From the NCBI GenBank assembly GCA_911728435.2, contig OU452200.1, positions 33,061,715 through 33,125,714 of the forward strand: DNA of 64,000 nt. The letters run 5' to 3'. Positions 42,459 to 55,144 of the stretch are shown here, one piece after another. The position numbers and the translations under genes are program-made. The DNA is from Apoderus coryli (taxonomy: Eukaryota; Arthropoda; Insecta; Coleoptera; Attelabidae). Below the pieces are notes generated by a model. That model worked only from the letters and a program-made list of their open reading frames with translations. It was not told where the DNA came from and ran no database searches. Within the stretch, counting starts at the first letter, position 1. Each line of letters starts with the position of its first letter.

Positions 42459-42519
42459 CGATAGTTTCTATTAAATCTATTTTGTGGAGATTCGACTTTC
42501 ATTTAAACAATAAAATTAA

Positions 42520-45500
42520 CATAATTATGCCTAAATTATTTTAATTCTAAAATGTGTCTGACAAAAATAAATATATCTAAAGATTTTTCTCCGTGCATTT
42601 GTTGTTTTGAACATAAAAATGCCAACTTGATTTGTGCAAAATAAGCAACTTCCTGGAAAACTCATATTACTTTATTAATTTTTCTCTTCTTCACCAAAAT
42701 ATAAAACTGGAAGCTTAGAAAACCAGTTTAACGACGTATTGATTGAATCTGCCTTCGCTTTTCGCAGATGATTTCCCACGGAAATGGGAAAGTGTCTCTA
42801 ATTTGACCCAATTCGATTTTCATTTTATTTGGGAAACTGCGATGACGATTTTGCCTTCAGGCAATCCGTCGTCATTTTGGTGCGTGGAATTAGAGTTTTC
42901 CATCTATTGGATTAGGGGTCTTTAATTACAAAATTTTAATGCAATAAGCCTTTTTTTTAATACGTTACTGAGGAAACGGGAACTGGTTGGTGCTAAATTA
43001 ATTAAGATTGTACAGACAATAAATAGAACTCAACCAAACGTGGAATAAGTAGGAATACTTACTTCTAAAATAATCTCTGAAACTACGTAAGGGAACATGT
43101 AATATCAAAGAAATTTATTTTTGAATTTATACATTAAACAGATTGGCATTGGAAAGAAATACATAACCTCAAATTTTTAGATTTGGCTGGCTACATTGAA
43201 GTTCCAAAAGAGATTGACTAAAAAATTCGACCAGTTCAAATCTGACAATTTTTTTTACGAGAAAGATCAATTACGCTGGCTACAAAATTGGTAAACATTA
43301 ATTAAAACTAACGCGCCTCGGCTTTCCTTTTAGAAATGTACCATTTTAAAAATAATCGCCCTTGCATATATCAGTGAAAAATTAACAAAGATTTACTAAA
43401 GAATGTTCAACGCAGAATCTTTTAAATAAAAAAAATGTTTATTTTGGTAGTAGTTAATCCAAATACAAAAACATCATTTGCAGTTTTTCGTTCGCACTGT
43501 GTATAAAATACATTGTGACCACACCCTAATGTCAGACAGGGCGCGAGTTGTAAATCACTTTAGTGTGACATCAAATAATTATTATTGTTGTCAGACGAGA
43601 GGCCACATGCATTTTATCTTAACATATTTTTGCCCATGTTCATAATATGTAATAATACAATATAATGTAACGCGACATCATTCACATACATAGAACAGAC
43701 TTAATTTCGTTTAATTTAGATTTTTTGTGTGGTGTCTACGTTCAGACAAAATGTAATACTTTTATGATGTATGGTATTTTATATGAAAGCGTAAAAATAT
43801 ATCTTGAATGCCTCATACAACATTTTCCTTTTACAGTTCTTGTACGAGTACCTAAACTGACAAGTAAAATAAAAAGATTAATTTTGTCTTACGATAGAAA
43901 AACATTCTAAATTGGTTGGTCCAGCTTTGAAAATAAAAGACAACGAACAGTATCTGCTAACGTTTGAAATCCTCGATTGGTAATCTGTAGGTTTATAGTT
44001 TACAATGCATTGCGACAATCATTGTGTGTAGCAAGACATTATAATTAGGTATACACTACGTAAGTGTTTCCACACTAGGTAATATGAACTGATTTGTTAA
44101 TAAATGTTCAGCTTCAAAATACCTCATTACCTAATCCCATCTTTAGTCTTTAAAAGCCTATCAACATGTTTCCTCCCAGATACGTATTAGTGGAGATTTC
44201 CATCCACATTAGTCTGCAAATCGATTGTATTCGAATCCCCATTTTAAGTTATATTTAGAAAAACAATAAACTAATAAATCTACAAAATGTGATTTGGCAC
44301 ATCCTGATTGTCCTCAAATTTCTTAGACAAGCAACTTCAAACTAGTTTTAACAGTTCTGTATCCAAAGGATGTGTGTCTATCCTTTGTTTCATAACAAAA
44401 AATGCAAACCCAAGCCACCATAATGAAATTTATTCATACGAACATAGTGATTTTTTCGCTGAAAAATATTTTCATAAATCTAAAAAGACGCTAATTTGTT
44501 TCACCAAAACACTTAAATTTGCTTTTAATGAATGTTTCACATTGCTAATATAATCTTTAAACATTTAAGTCTCTCGGGCTAAAATGATTTATGAAAGACT
44601 TTTATACCACTGGATAATAGAAACTATAAAAACTTTCAAGCTGCTATTGATTTTCTGTAGCCAAGAAGGTAGAATACGGCTCCATATCAATTTAATTATC
44701 ATTTACAACAACATAGAATGTTTAACATATTTTTAAAAATAGTATAGACCTTCGTAACAACAAACAATACTCGAAAGATTTTGTTAAATTTAGAAACCCA
44801 ATTAGATATAGTATTTTGCAACTGCACGAATGCATTTTGTTAAAAAAAATATTACTTTGCATTGTTTTTTCGATTTTTCTCACAGGAAAAATGAGATGCC
44901 TGAATGGTTTTGACAAGAGTATTTCATGAGTATCAGATTATTCTGCATAATTTATTGGCAATAAAATCAGAAAAATTGTTTAGCGTCGTTTTAGAAGAAC
45001 TTAATTACTTGTTCTCAAAGGAATTGTAATTTTTGGTGACAACAGCAGTCAAGGTTTGCTGACAGGTGCTGTCATACAGTTTTTCCGTCTAGAAACCATT
45101 TGTAATTCAGAATTGCGCATTTTTGATTGGTGGAAATTAAGACAAGGCTAATAGCCATGTGAAAACTAAACATCTTAGATATGCAGCTTGTAAAATAAAA
45201 TAAGCTAACTTTTTACTATACTTACCTAGGATATCAATTGTCACGATATAACAATACCCGTTTCATAATTTTTCAGTACACTACGTAAAAAATAAGCGAA
45301 ATTTTGGAAGACAAAGCCTAAACAATTTTGAAACTCATCAAATGTTTAAAAATTCAATAAAATCAAAAAATAATAAAAAGTTTTCACTAAACCTGCTGCC
45401 TTATCATATTTTCAACAAAATACCAATCTAGTAACATCATCAAAAACACGAAATACTATTTTCTTAAGGAAATAAATTTCCAAAGATATTAAAAATAAAT

Positions 45501-45585
45501 AAAGTTGTCTCTGCATTTTACTAACTTTGGATAATACATACCGGGTAATTTATATCTATCTCTACGCTCAAAGGTTGATACAGCG
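42520..45585. other. AT-rich stretch without recognisable feature
   Basis: Several chance frames of 60-81 codons occur (for example 42743-42925, 44308-44553) without motifs. No inverted repeats or transposon ends were seen. It is the longest quiet region of the window. Confidence 0.4.
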
Positions 45586-45589
45586 AGCC

Positions 45590-46026
45590 ACATTATCAAA
45601 TTTGAATGGCGACAGATATTGGAATTTTGTAAACTTTGACCACATTTCGGCACAAAGTGTACCTAATCAAGATGATACCGATATGCCCAATGAAACTATT
45701 TGGCTTTTACATGATGAGGCTCCTCCATATTATGCAGTTCGAGTTATGAACCATTTAAATACTGTTTTCCCTAAACGTTGGTTTGGTCGAAGAGGGCATA
45801 TTGCATGGCCACCAATATCTCCGGATTTAGACATTTTTATGGGGATATTTAAAAGACAGAGTATATCAAAATCGACCACTGGGTATCGAGGCACTAAAAG
45901 GACATAGAAAGACAAAAGTATTCCTCCAGAAATGATCCAACGTTCAGAGCAACACGTTTATGATAGGCTTATTGGCTATTGCGTTTTACCAAACGGCGAT
46001 CATTTGGAACATTTGACAAATTAAAA
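45590..46026 (+). pseudogene. Mariner-type (DD41D-like) transposase C-terminal relic
   Basis: The frame at 45527-45907 reads TIWLLHDEAPPYYAVRVMNH (second Asp region, degraded from QQDGAPPHY), then FPKRWFGRRGHIAWPPISPD, then LDIFMGIFK after loss of two codons, then a frame-shifted tail to GDHLEHLTN and a stop near 46024. The wording is that of the 25-kb element. The first half is absent. Confidence 0.7.
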
Positions 46027-46029
46027 TCT

Positions 46030-48125
46030 TCAACTGTATTAATAAAGAATGCAAAACTAACTCTAATTGTTTCTTCTTTTTCTTATAAGTTAACCAAATG
46101 GTTAAAAATATGGTTGCTGTACAACCGTTTGAGCATAGTGTTCCATGGTTTAAAAAAACTGATCCTTTCATAAAAAAAATGGGTCGCACAACTCCAAAAA
46201 TCGCTTGACTTTTCCCAAGAAATAAAACGGAAAAAGTATATTAAATTTATTACATACGAATGAATACCGTGTATAAACAAATCATATTAAAAAATGCAAA
46301 TTAAAATAATTAATTAAGGCGTAACAGACGGTCAAGTGCAAAATCGTTGAATAAAATGCCACACCTTAAATGCGGCCCTGTCTTCACCTGGTAAAGAAGC
46401 TAATTATAACCACAAAATGACAAAGTCGCAAGAATGTTATTGATTAGGTGTGTTTGCTGCACTACTTGCACTCGAAGACAATATGGAATGGAATATGGTT
46501 GGTTAGGGGATGTAGGATCAATATCGAACTCTCCAAGTGCGTCATCGTTAGAGTAGAGCGGTGGGGCAAAAGCTCGTGTGAAAGTGCAGCAGATAAAGTG
46601 ATTCATAGGAAAAATTAGAACAACTCATTGTTGGAATTTCATTTCACCTGATAATATCTAATAACTGAGAACAACCTATTATCGGTATAGAGAAAGTAAA
46701 TGGTATACTACTGGTATTAGTAAAATGCGTAGTAAATAAAAAAATAAATTATTAAAAAAATATTATAATGACCATAAAATCGAACTAAGTTATCTAAGGG
46801 ATGTTTTATGACTTTTTTTACAACAACAGCTGTGTTATGCATAATTCAATTTATCGGCCCTTTTAAACACTCAATTACAAAATATCGGGCAGCGGTTTTA
46901 AGGCTATCAATAAATAACGACCAATCTGGCATCCAAAGCAAAACATTCGATGCATTTTTGCCAAACTAGACAACTCTCGCTAATCCATAGATTTTGATAT
47001 AGGGACATATACCCTTAAAAGGCTTATTTGTCTAGATTAGGGGTAGTCGAAAAAGTCGAATATAATAATCGATTATTTTTGATTAACCGATTATTTTCCT
47101 CCTCAAAAAACTCACAACTATTATAATATGCTATGTATTCTAACCTTTTTTTTTAAGTTCTACGTTTAAAACAATAGTTACTAAAATATTATAATAGTTG
47201 ATTCGTTTCTTAGTTCCACAGTTAAGTGTCAAATTATTATTTAATTATACCTATTAAGCATATAGATTCAACTAATAATGTATATAATTTATTGGAGACA
47301 GTGTATAAATTAAACACAGTGGATAATATTTTATAAACACAATAAGACTGATTAACTATAAATAATTCATAATTACTATTATAACAACAGATCACAATAT
47401 AATATGGAAAGTAATGGCTTGCAGTTTTGAGACAAGAAAAATGCAAGTAATTAATTCATTGTTCCATTAACGGATGAATAACTTTAGCAGAATAATTGTA
47501 TTAAAATTCATGTGCAATCAAGATTTACTTCTGCATATGTTACAGATATATCACTTGATATATCGGCTTACAATATAATATGCACAATCATAAATTGGTA
47601 CAATATACCTGGTTGTTCGTCAAACATGTGAAACACCACACAAATTCAATACTAAAAACAATAATAAAAAGCTTTATCGGATATTTTATCACACAAAAGT
47701 TTTAATTATCTTTATCATGTTTGTATTTTGTTCCTAATAAAGTATAGTGTAAATCTTTAAAATAGTGTTCAAAGTTAGTTCAAAACAATTCACTGTAACA
47801 CAGTATATTATACTGTGACTGTAACAACAGGTTAGGGGCCCAGACCAATAGAATCCATGCATAATCAGGTATTTTAAGTTGAATCAACGTAGGTACGTTT
47901 ACAAACAATAATAGTCTTTATCGTTCTACACGCGAAATATCAGCAATTTTCACTAACCTGTATGTCACGCCTGTTCCTTTCACATATTTGATTCACATTT
48001 AAGTTAGAAATTAACCTCAAATAATAAGTTTGACAGTGTGTCATTCGTTTTATAAAAATGCAAGTGAGGTGATCATGTGACATCAGCCTATCAGATCTGA
48101 GTTTGTGGAAGGATAACGCCTTATA
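46030..48125. other. AT-rich stretch with possible hAT end
   Basis: At 47038-47105 a taggggtagtcgaaaaagtc..taatcgatta..aaccgatta string resembles the repeated motifs near the ends of some hAT elements. A 15-bp inverted repeat (aactattataatat) spans 47113-47203. Nothing else is recognisable. Confidence 0.3.
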
Positions 48126-48134
48126 TCAGCATAT

Positions 48135-48215
48135 CAGTTGCCGTCTGTAGAAAAACTACAGGGTCGGGAAAATTACGACACATGGAAGTTTGCAATTTCA
48201 ATTAAAAAAACTTTC
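48135..48215 (+). pseudogene. Copia-type gag N-terminal trace
   Basis: The open frame reads QLPSVEKLQGRENYDTWKFA followed by ISIKK. V-KL-G-ENY-TWKFA is the characteristic start of Ty1/copia gag in insects. It is about 27 codons long, without ATG, RT, integrase or LTR nearby, so only a fragment remains. Confidence 0.6.
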
Positions 48216-48219
48216 ATTT

Positions 48220-49080
48220 GCAAACCCATCTTCCCAACATCATTCAAAATCCTTAGGTTTTTTTTTTGATTTCGTAGGTGTTTCCGGACAAGAATTGGTA
48301 AGCCACTTGGATTGTCCAATCGACGTTTTAACTTTCGAAACTAGCCCAGGATATATAAAATAAAATCCAAATCTACGTCATAACGGTGCAATTTTTTGTA
48401 TTGAATCTCTGGAATTTATATAAACTCTAAAAATATTTTTAAATTTTCTTGCTTTTACACAAAAATTAAAGTCAACCCTAACCTTAATATTTACCTTAAT
48501 ATTAAAAAAGTTAAAGACCTAATCGCATTTCACAAGTATATACGAAATTCTTAGAGCGTATAGCTATTTTAATAAACAATAATTAAAAAAGTTAATTTGC
48601 GGCAACAAAAGTTTCAGTTTTCCGTCAAGCATCTTTCTTGAAATTTCAACCGTTTAATGATGCCACGTAATTAAGGTTTCTTAATAAATTAAAGCGGTTT
48701 TAGCCCACGCTAACTTCTATGTCTAATATTATTTTCGTTAAGAGAAAACAGAAAATTTTATTAGCAAATCTTGCTCGTCCAACGTATAAATTAAATAACT
48801 TACGCTCTAAAAACACTTCATTATGGTTTGGTCGGGGTAAATGCGTCTATAAAAAAGTTTTGTTTGTGAATAGATTAGATTAAAACAACTTTTTTGTTTA
48901 AAAAAAGCTTACAATATAGGAAAATAATCTCTCCTGTAGCCACGAAATACTTAGGGATGTAAATATGATACCGGGTTTTCTCGCTATTAACCTAATACCA
49001 TTTTTCATTATATGATATTAATTATTCTAATTTTTTGACATTTTGACCAAATTGATATCTACAAGACCCCTATACATATA
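48220..49080. other. No recognisable feature
   Basis: AT-rich sequence without motifs. Downstream copia domains were looked for and not found. Confidence 0.4.
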
Positions 49081-49084
49081 ACAA

Positions 49085-49160
49085 ATTATTTTGAAGTGGA
49101 GTGAGCATTACAGAGCAAAAATAAAAAGTTAACCTCCACGAAATAGGAAAAATAAAAAGT
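49085..49160 (-). repeat. Penelope-like terminal relic without ribozyme
   Basis: gaagtggagt.. and aaaagttaacctccacgaaat match the end block of the other Penelope-type copies (aagtggag, cctccaca). The ribozyme is absent. Confidence 0.4.
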
Positions 49161-49164
49161 CAAC

Positions 49165-50590
49165 CAGTTTTGTCCTAAAATTCTCAAACTCGAATTTCTC
49201 GAAAAAACAAGTATGCTTTTTTTATGTAGAAAACTTTATTTAATCACATATTTGACACAAATGGAATAAGTCATGAGAATAAAATAATAATAATTAAGGT
49301 AAGGATCCCCCCCGTTTACCCACCTATGGTCATCCTTTTTTATTCAATTTCATGTCAGTTTACGACACTTGACTAGGTGAATAAATATGCTACATTTGAT
49401 TCATTCATCTTTACTCGTTTCGAAAATATTTCAAACAATCGTCCTCAGGCAGTCATCTTTAACACCTTGTATCTTTGTAAATTGGGACTTTTCGAAAAAT
49501 TACAATTTAGGTTTTTTTCATGTTTAGACGTCCTCAATTCGCTCACAAATTTTGACCACCTATTTTAGAAACACCTTGTATAACATTATAGGAACTTATC
49601 TTTCAAAGTTACTGTTTGTATTTTTTTTTGTATAATTTAATTTTTTTTATTATAGTAATAATATAGGTATATATTATATTAACAGAAAGGAAGGGTATCT
49701 TTTACAGAAGCAAGATATAAATCTTTAATCCAACCCTACAAATACAGAGAAGCGGTAGCCTCACTAGTTCGCTTCAGTTAACAATGAGCTTTTTTCTCTA
49801 TTATCCAGATATTAGCCGAAAATCCCAAAAATAGAATCTCGGATAGAGCAAGAGGATTTCTCTCTTTGCAATGATTGCCTTGCGTTAAATATATAGCCAG
49901 GCCCGGTTTCAATAGAATCACTGCATTTTAAAATATAAAACTATATTACATAAAATATTTGCATTTGCGAACATTTACATCAAACATTGCAACGATTAAA
50001 ATTTTATGACAAACAAAATCCATATACAATATTCCCGGCATATTGTTTCCAATTAGTATCACGACATTATTAAATACTGAACATGCTTATAAATGTATAT
50101 ATAAGTTTATCTCGATAAGTAAAACAGAATTGTGAAGATGAAGATATTTAAAAAAATATATATATAAAAAAAAACAAATAATCATGATAGAAATGTGAGA
50201 TATATATATTATAAAAAAAAAACACCAATCGTCATGGATTGGCATACTGGCCAGTTGGCGTAAGTCATTAAAAGTAATAAAAAAATATGATTATCTAAGT
50301 GATACATGCTGTCCGAAGACCTCTCTTTTGGCCAATCACTGATTCGTTGATCAAAAAGCTTCAGAACATAAAATTTGTTGTCGGTATAGGACCTCCTGAC
50401 GCTCTTTTGCGTGATACAACATCAGATCTGACATCAGGACTAACATCCTTTTCAGTTTCATTGATTCTGGTCATTCGAGTATTGTTCTACACCATTCGAA
50501 GTCTGAAGGATATTAAATATATTTTCAGGATAATAGTTTATTTATTTACTTGCCTAACAGGTTTCCACCCAATTACAAGACAATTTAACA
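49165..50590. other. No recognisable gene; mariner-end-like strings
   Basis: Two acaccttgtat strings (near 49461 and 49570) resemble reversed ends of mariner-type MITEs. The 118-codon frame at 50299-50655 runs into the hAT pseudogene and shows no motif of its own. Confidence 0.35.
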
Positions 50591-50595
50591 AATGC

Positions 50596-51189
50596 TCAAA
50601 TACAATGTTTGTACGTTATATATATAACGATATATTTTTCAAAATTTTCCGATAAAAGTGTTTGCCTTCTGTCTGTAAAAATATGTTTGTACAAAGAAAA
50701 AGTTCTTTCAACATCTGCCGATGTGATCTGGCAATATTTTAATTTGGGTAGTAAGTTATAAGGCCAAGGTATTACTTCGTTGGATGGTTTAGTATCAAAA
50801 ATATTTTTGACTTCCATTAAATACTTAAAGCCTTCATTCTTTCCCACAATAACTTCGAGTTTACTTCCTACTTGATTTCCTACATCACCGGGAACTTTTT
50901 TGCATTTGCCGGAAAAAGTTTCTCTTAAACTTATATTCCTACTTTCTATCGAAGTTATTATATCTGGTATAAAACTAAAATTAACCTTAATAAAAACAAG
51001 TTCCTTAGCTAAATTTACAGTTTTTAATACTGCCTGACTTTGCACTACACACTGTGAATTGTCTTCTAAATCTAAAACTATGTCTTTAATGGCTTCAAAA
51101 TGGTCTGCGTAGAATATCGCGGCCTTAATCCATGTTCCCCATCGAGTAATTACGGGCTCTGGGGGTAAACTAACTAAATTCCTAAACAT
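50596..51189 (-). pseudogene. hAT transposase C-terminal domain
   Basis: A 197-codon open frame reads VITRWGTWIKAAIFYADHFE (the block around a conserved Trp after the catalytic core), a helical middle part, then QITSADVERTFSLYKHIF-TDRR and LLSENFEKYIVIY, the hAT dimerisation motif (S..VER.FS....I..DRR..L...N.....). The upstream BED finger and DDE core are not readable. The frame is uninterrupted, so either the insertion is young or this part is newer than the surroundings. Directly upstream (51355-51425) a repeated tgcatatttt string occurs. Confidence 0.8.
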
Positions 51190-51619
51190 CCAATAAATGC
51201 CGGCAATAAACCATATAATAGTAAAATGGGTCCATAAACAATATAATAATAAAACCTACCCACCTGTTAAATTATTTCAGTTACCTGCAAGGGTCGTACT
51301 TAATCTTTTGATAAAACGAAAAACATAAAAATATGCACACAAATTTTATTTTTGCCGCAATATGCAATTTTTTATGAAATTTGTAAAAATATGCAAAATA
51401 TGCAAATATATGCACTTTGCATATATTCCGCCCTTTAATCATCATACATAATCCAACACAAGCATCAAAAGTGAATACACAAGAAAAAGACCTAAATCTA
51501 AATAAAAACAAGACTGAAAACCCAAAAAAAAATACAATATAAAAATAATAATTATATTATATAAATTTAAAACGTAAACTGAAACTAATTCGTGATAATA
51601 TATAATTGAATAATTTATT

Positions 51620-51961
51620 TTAAAAGTGTAGTTGCAGCAGATAGTCATGCAGAGTGCGTTTAAATAATTCGAACTCCTCATTGAAGAAGTTGACTTCTTT
51701 ATCAATATCATATACATTACATAACTGACAAGCTCTCAGAATTGAAGCTCTGCCCTCAAAATTCGTGTGGGTCTTCGGGACCCGAAACAGATTGGTTATT
51801 GAATTGAGGCACTTCAGGCTCACATCCATCAACAGTCGAGAACAATCGACACCCGCATTCAAGATCTTGAACAGAAATATCTGAAATGCAAAAATTCTTC
51901 TGGAATTCAATGACTGAAAGCCGAATTTCAATAGTTTGTTTATAGGTGCACTTCGTGTCAT
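51620..51961 (-). pseudogene. Non-LTR RT C-terminal part
   Basis: A 113-codon open frame reads GFQSLNSRRIFAFQIFLFKI, then LNAGVDCSRLLMDVSLKC, then ASILRACQLCNVYDIDKEVN. It is colinear with 56940-57230 (SLATRRVYPGQLFLFKI..NSLVDYSNLL..PLLRACQTCN). The family is the same as the 28.4 kb and 57 kb relics. The RT catalytic core is absent and an A-rich 3' part follows on the minus strand. Confidence 0.75.
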
Positions 51962-51964
51962 TTG

Positions 51965-53295
51965 AGACAGATAAAATCAGGGTTTCGATCCCATTCTTCT
52001 AGTTCGAATGATACCAAATTGGTCTTTTTGAGTTATATGACCGTTGCCAACAAAAAAGGAACACCAGTGGGAAGTAATTTGGAAAATTCAGGAGTAATGG
52101 TAAAAAAATTGTTTAAAGAAATGACGCGGGGAGATAAATTGATATCCTCCAAATCCAAATGAATTCGTCTTAGTTATTGTTAAAAAATGGACTAACTATA
52201 CGAATCTGAAAATACTTTATAGACTAAAATATCTTCATGTGATCTTGCAATTTACTGGGACATCTTTAATACCGCTCATAACGCATTACTAAGACTTGCA
52301 GAAGCCGACGTTAGATTAACAACTGAACTGTACCTATTCCTTTGTAAATTCCAGACAAGTACAAGGTCAAACATTCCTTATATCCAACACTGTGTATCAA
52401 ATGAATGAAGAGTTTTAAGTATGTGTGTGTTTCTGTACAGTATCAATTTTCGATGAGTATACACAAAGATTTTGGAATGCTCTTGAGAGCTAACGGAGCC
52501 TGCTGTTATAAAGGGAGATCGAATGGTTCAGGGACAAGAAGGAACAACAAACCCCAGTTGGTTGTGTACGGATTAAATATTATTGGAAATATTAGGATTT
52601 GGTAGAGAATGGGGTGGTTAAATTAAGCTTATATTGGATTGGAACATTTGTTGGGAATGACCCAAGAATTATTGTGATACAGTAATTAATTTTATAACTA
52701 TTACCAGTGGTCATCCGTAAAATACTAATCACAATTCTATAGATAAAAAAACGTATAGAACAGAATCCAATTACTAAAAAGCTTTTTAACTATTGCAATT
52801 TGTAAACTCATTTATTCTAAATTACATGGAACTATGTACTTCTTTTGTACCATTTTCAACATGTTGAATCGCCTGGAATGCCTTTTATCCAAACATCATC
52901 CAAACCTGTGCTACCATTATTACAATGTCTGGAAGCCCGCCTTATTATTAGCTCTGTAAATTTTCAAAATGACGTGCTTGTATTTAATAACACTGAAGTT
53001 CTTTCCTTTTTTATTTAATATTTTCGCATTTTTCCTCTATGTAATATACGAAATAGAGGCAGCAAGGCAAAAAAGAAATACACACAGCCCGACTATCATG
53101 ATGATATTTGCCAAGCTTTTATGATATTTGGTGTTCTCTAAATGTGAAACGAACGGTTTTTTAAAAAGTCTCTTTTCCTCTGACTGCTCCGTTTTGTATT
53201 TGCCATAGGGAGTTTGTTGAGTTCTTATATTAAATTTTAGTAACGCAAGGTAGAGAAATGCTTTTCTGCAAATAAACAAGTTCATAAATAGGTAC
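51965..53295. other. Unassigned; two short frames noted
   Basis: Frames at 51962-52162 (ends ..GTPVGSNLENSG..KKLFKEMTRGDK..) and 52405-52605 have mixed composition but no family that I recognise. They could be exon-like or relic sequence. Nothing else was identified. Confidence 0.2.
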
Positions 53296-53299
53296 AATG

Positions 53300-53455
53300 A
53301 AAAGGAAATATATTTTCAATAACTTTTTTTATTGAAATTTAGGAAAATAAAATATTTGTAATGTAATGAAAAAATGCAGTGTCACTAGTGGGACTTGAAC
53401 TCGTTATTTCCACGTACTAGTCCCTTGCTTTACCAATTAAGCTATATATATCGCC
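53300..53455 (-). repeat. tRNA-derived SINE-like head
   Basis: The minus strand carries tagcttaattgg (A box) at about 53436 and gagttcaagtccc (B box) near 53390, with tRNA-like spacing of about 45 nt, then an AT-rich body with an attgaaaata block like the SINE-like repeats at 12.5 and 40.1 kb. Acceptor and T stems do not pair, so it is not a functional tRNA gene. Confidence 0.5.
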
Positions 53456-53627
53456 GTCTAAAATGGATCTTATTCAATCCCCAAATATACCATATATCTA
53501 CGAAATGCATAACCCAGACAGTATAGAGCGAATTATTTTCGTGGATTTGGTTAATTACTGAATTATTACATATTGCTGTTGGTAAAAAAATAAATAAAAT
53601 TATTTTACAATTAGTAGTCATAAAATA

Positions 53628-55139
53628 CACTGCTCAAAAAATTAAAGGAACACTTTTAGATTGAAAATTATATTTTCATAATGGATTTACGTTTTATTTT
53701 TGTGATTTGTTAAAAAATAAACGTGATTATGCTCATTTATTCGAGATAAGTTTAATATTCCAAAGCAAGTAAAAAAAATAAAGTGATTATGAAAATATTC
53801 ACATTTAGGTTTTATGTCTCGGCAGGCTTAGAGAGCGTCATCGGACAACGGCATGACAGTTTGTAGTTGTTGAATTCATTATCTGTCAAAATGAGAGATC
53901 TTAGGGAGATAGAAGTCACTCATGCTATAGCTTTAGTTGAAATTGGTGTAAAAAATCTACAAGTAGCTAGAAATTTTAATCGCAGTATGTCAGTTATCAA
54001 ACGTGTGTAAAATCGCTATAGAGAGACTGGGCGATATAAAAGCCAAACCGGATAAGGTCGGAATCGCAAAACTACACAAATTCAGGACCGATATTTAGTA
54101 GTTTCTTCTTTGCGAAAACAAATAGCGACAGCAAAAGACCTTCAAAGTACACTTAGGATGGCTCATCAGGTAACCATTTCTAACTGTTACAAACAGGTTA
54201 CGGGAAGGAGATTTAAAACCAAGAAGGCCGGTACGAAAACCTGTTTTAACTCGACATCATAAAACTATGCGATCAAACTTTGCTCGTGAACATTTGGGAT
54301 GGCAACTTCGACAATGGAGGCCAGTACTTTTTACAGACGCATCAAGATTTCATCTCACTCATTGTGATGACCGATTGCGTGGGTATAGACGTCCGAATGA
54401 ACGATAATCCACTGCTGCTGTACAAGAAGTATCCAGATTTGGAGATGGTCCGATAATGGTCTGAGGTGGAATAAGTTTGGACGCAAAAACCGATCTTGTA
54501 ATGATACTGGGAATTCTTACAGCAAGATATATGGATATCAGTCTGTTAGATCAGGTCCTGCAGCATATGGTATAGGCCCTGATTTTCTTTTCATGCAGGA
54601 TAATGCAAGGCCTTATACTGCTGCGATTACTATAAATTTTTTTAACGAGCATGAAATTCGTAAACTGGATTGGTCAGCGATAAGCCCTGACGTCAATCCA
54701 ATTAAACCCTTACTATTGGACAGACGTGTACGACGTCGTCCCTATCCACCTCAAACCCTTCAGCAATTAACAGAAGCCCTAATCGAAGAGTGGGACAGTA
54801 TATCACAGGAAGACATTCGAAGGCTCGTGAGAAGTATGCCAAGAAGATGCCAAATAGTCATTCGTGCTGCTGGAGGGCACACGCGATACTAAAACACATT
54901 GGTTTTCAGATAGCGGAACATTGCCATTTGAAAAATGTTTTCTTTTCATTTTGTTATTGGCACTTTTTTTTAAATGTTGATCTTAGTTTTCAAATAAAGA
55001 ATTAGTTGAAAGTTCTACTAATCGGTTTATTACAACAAAATATGTGTCTTTCAGAATCTAAATGGTCATCTGTATATAACTATCACTTAATAAGTTACAG
55101 GGTTATACAAAAGTGTTCCTTTAATTTTTTCGAGCAGTG
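53628..55139 (+). mobile_element. Full-length Tc1-like transposon
   Basis: The element is 1512 bp, from CACTGCTCAAAAAATTAAAG to its inverted copy ..CTTTAATTTTTTCGAGCAGTG, flanked by TA on both sides (53626-53627, 55140-55141). The terminal inverted repeat is about 30 bp. One broken transposase lies inside in the same direction. It is the long sister of the deleted copy at 31646-32798. Confidence 0.88.
53891..54892 (+). pseudogene. Tc1-like transposase, broken
   Basis: The ATG at 53891 (MRDLREIEVTHAIALVEIGV) starts the N-terminal helix-turn-helix part; a TAA follows after 39 codons. After several breaks: RPVLFTDASRFHLTHCDDRL (first Asp), then MQDNARPYTAAITINFF at 54593 (second Asp), then SAISPDVNPIKPL where the catalytic Glu is replaced by Lys at the position 34 residues after the Asp, then QQLTEALIEEWDSISQEDIR and a stop at 54892. 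The Glu-to-Lys change alone would abolish catalysis. Confidence 0.85.
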
Positions 55140-55144
55140 TATTT

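Larger units (their letters stand above)
41571..42515. mobile_element. Palindrome of two head-to-head Penelope-like copies
   Basis: The left arm 41571-42083 and right arm 42105-42515 are nearly exact inverted copies around a 21-bp centre (42084-42104). From the centre outward each arm reads: a piece of RT, a stop, AT-rich spacer, hammerhead ribozyme, then cga-/gga-ctttcatttaaac. The right arm lacks about 115 bp that the left arm has (about 41670-41783), cut between gcaca and ccactgatg. Both copies are 5'-truncated inside RT. Penelope-like elements are known for truncated and inverted insertions. Confidence 0.8.

Noticed and set aside
44225..44250. tattcgaatcccc as a tRNA B box
   Set aside because: No A box at the right distance and no cloverleaf.
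46400..46606. 68-codon minus frame with a possible resemblance to the C-terminal tail of HARBI1-type nucleases
   Set aside because: The resemblance rests on a few residues (CC..F, LINNIL). No catalytic motif or element ends were found.
51962..52162. 66-codon frame with GTPVGSNLENSG as a conserved protein
   Set aside because: The composition is plausible but I cannot name a family, and there is no supporting context.
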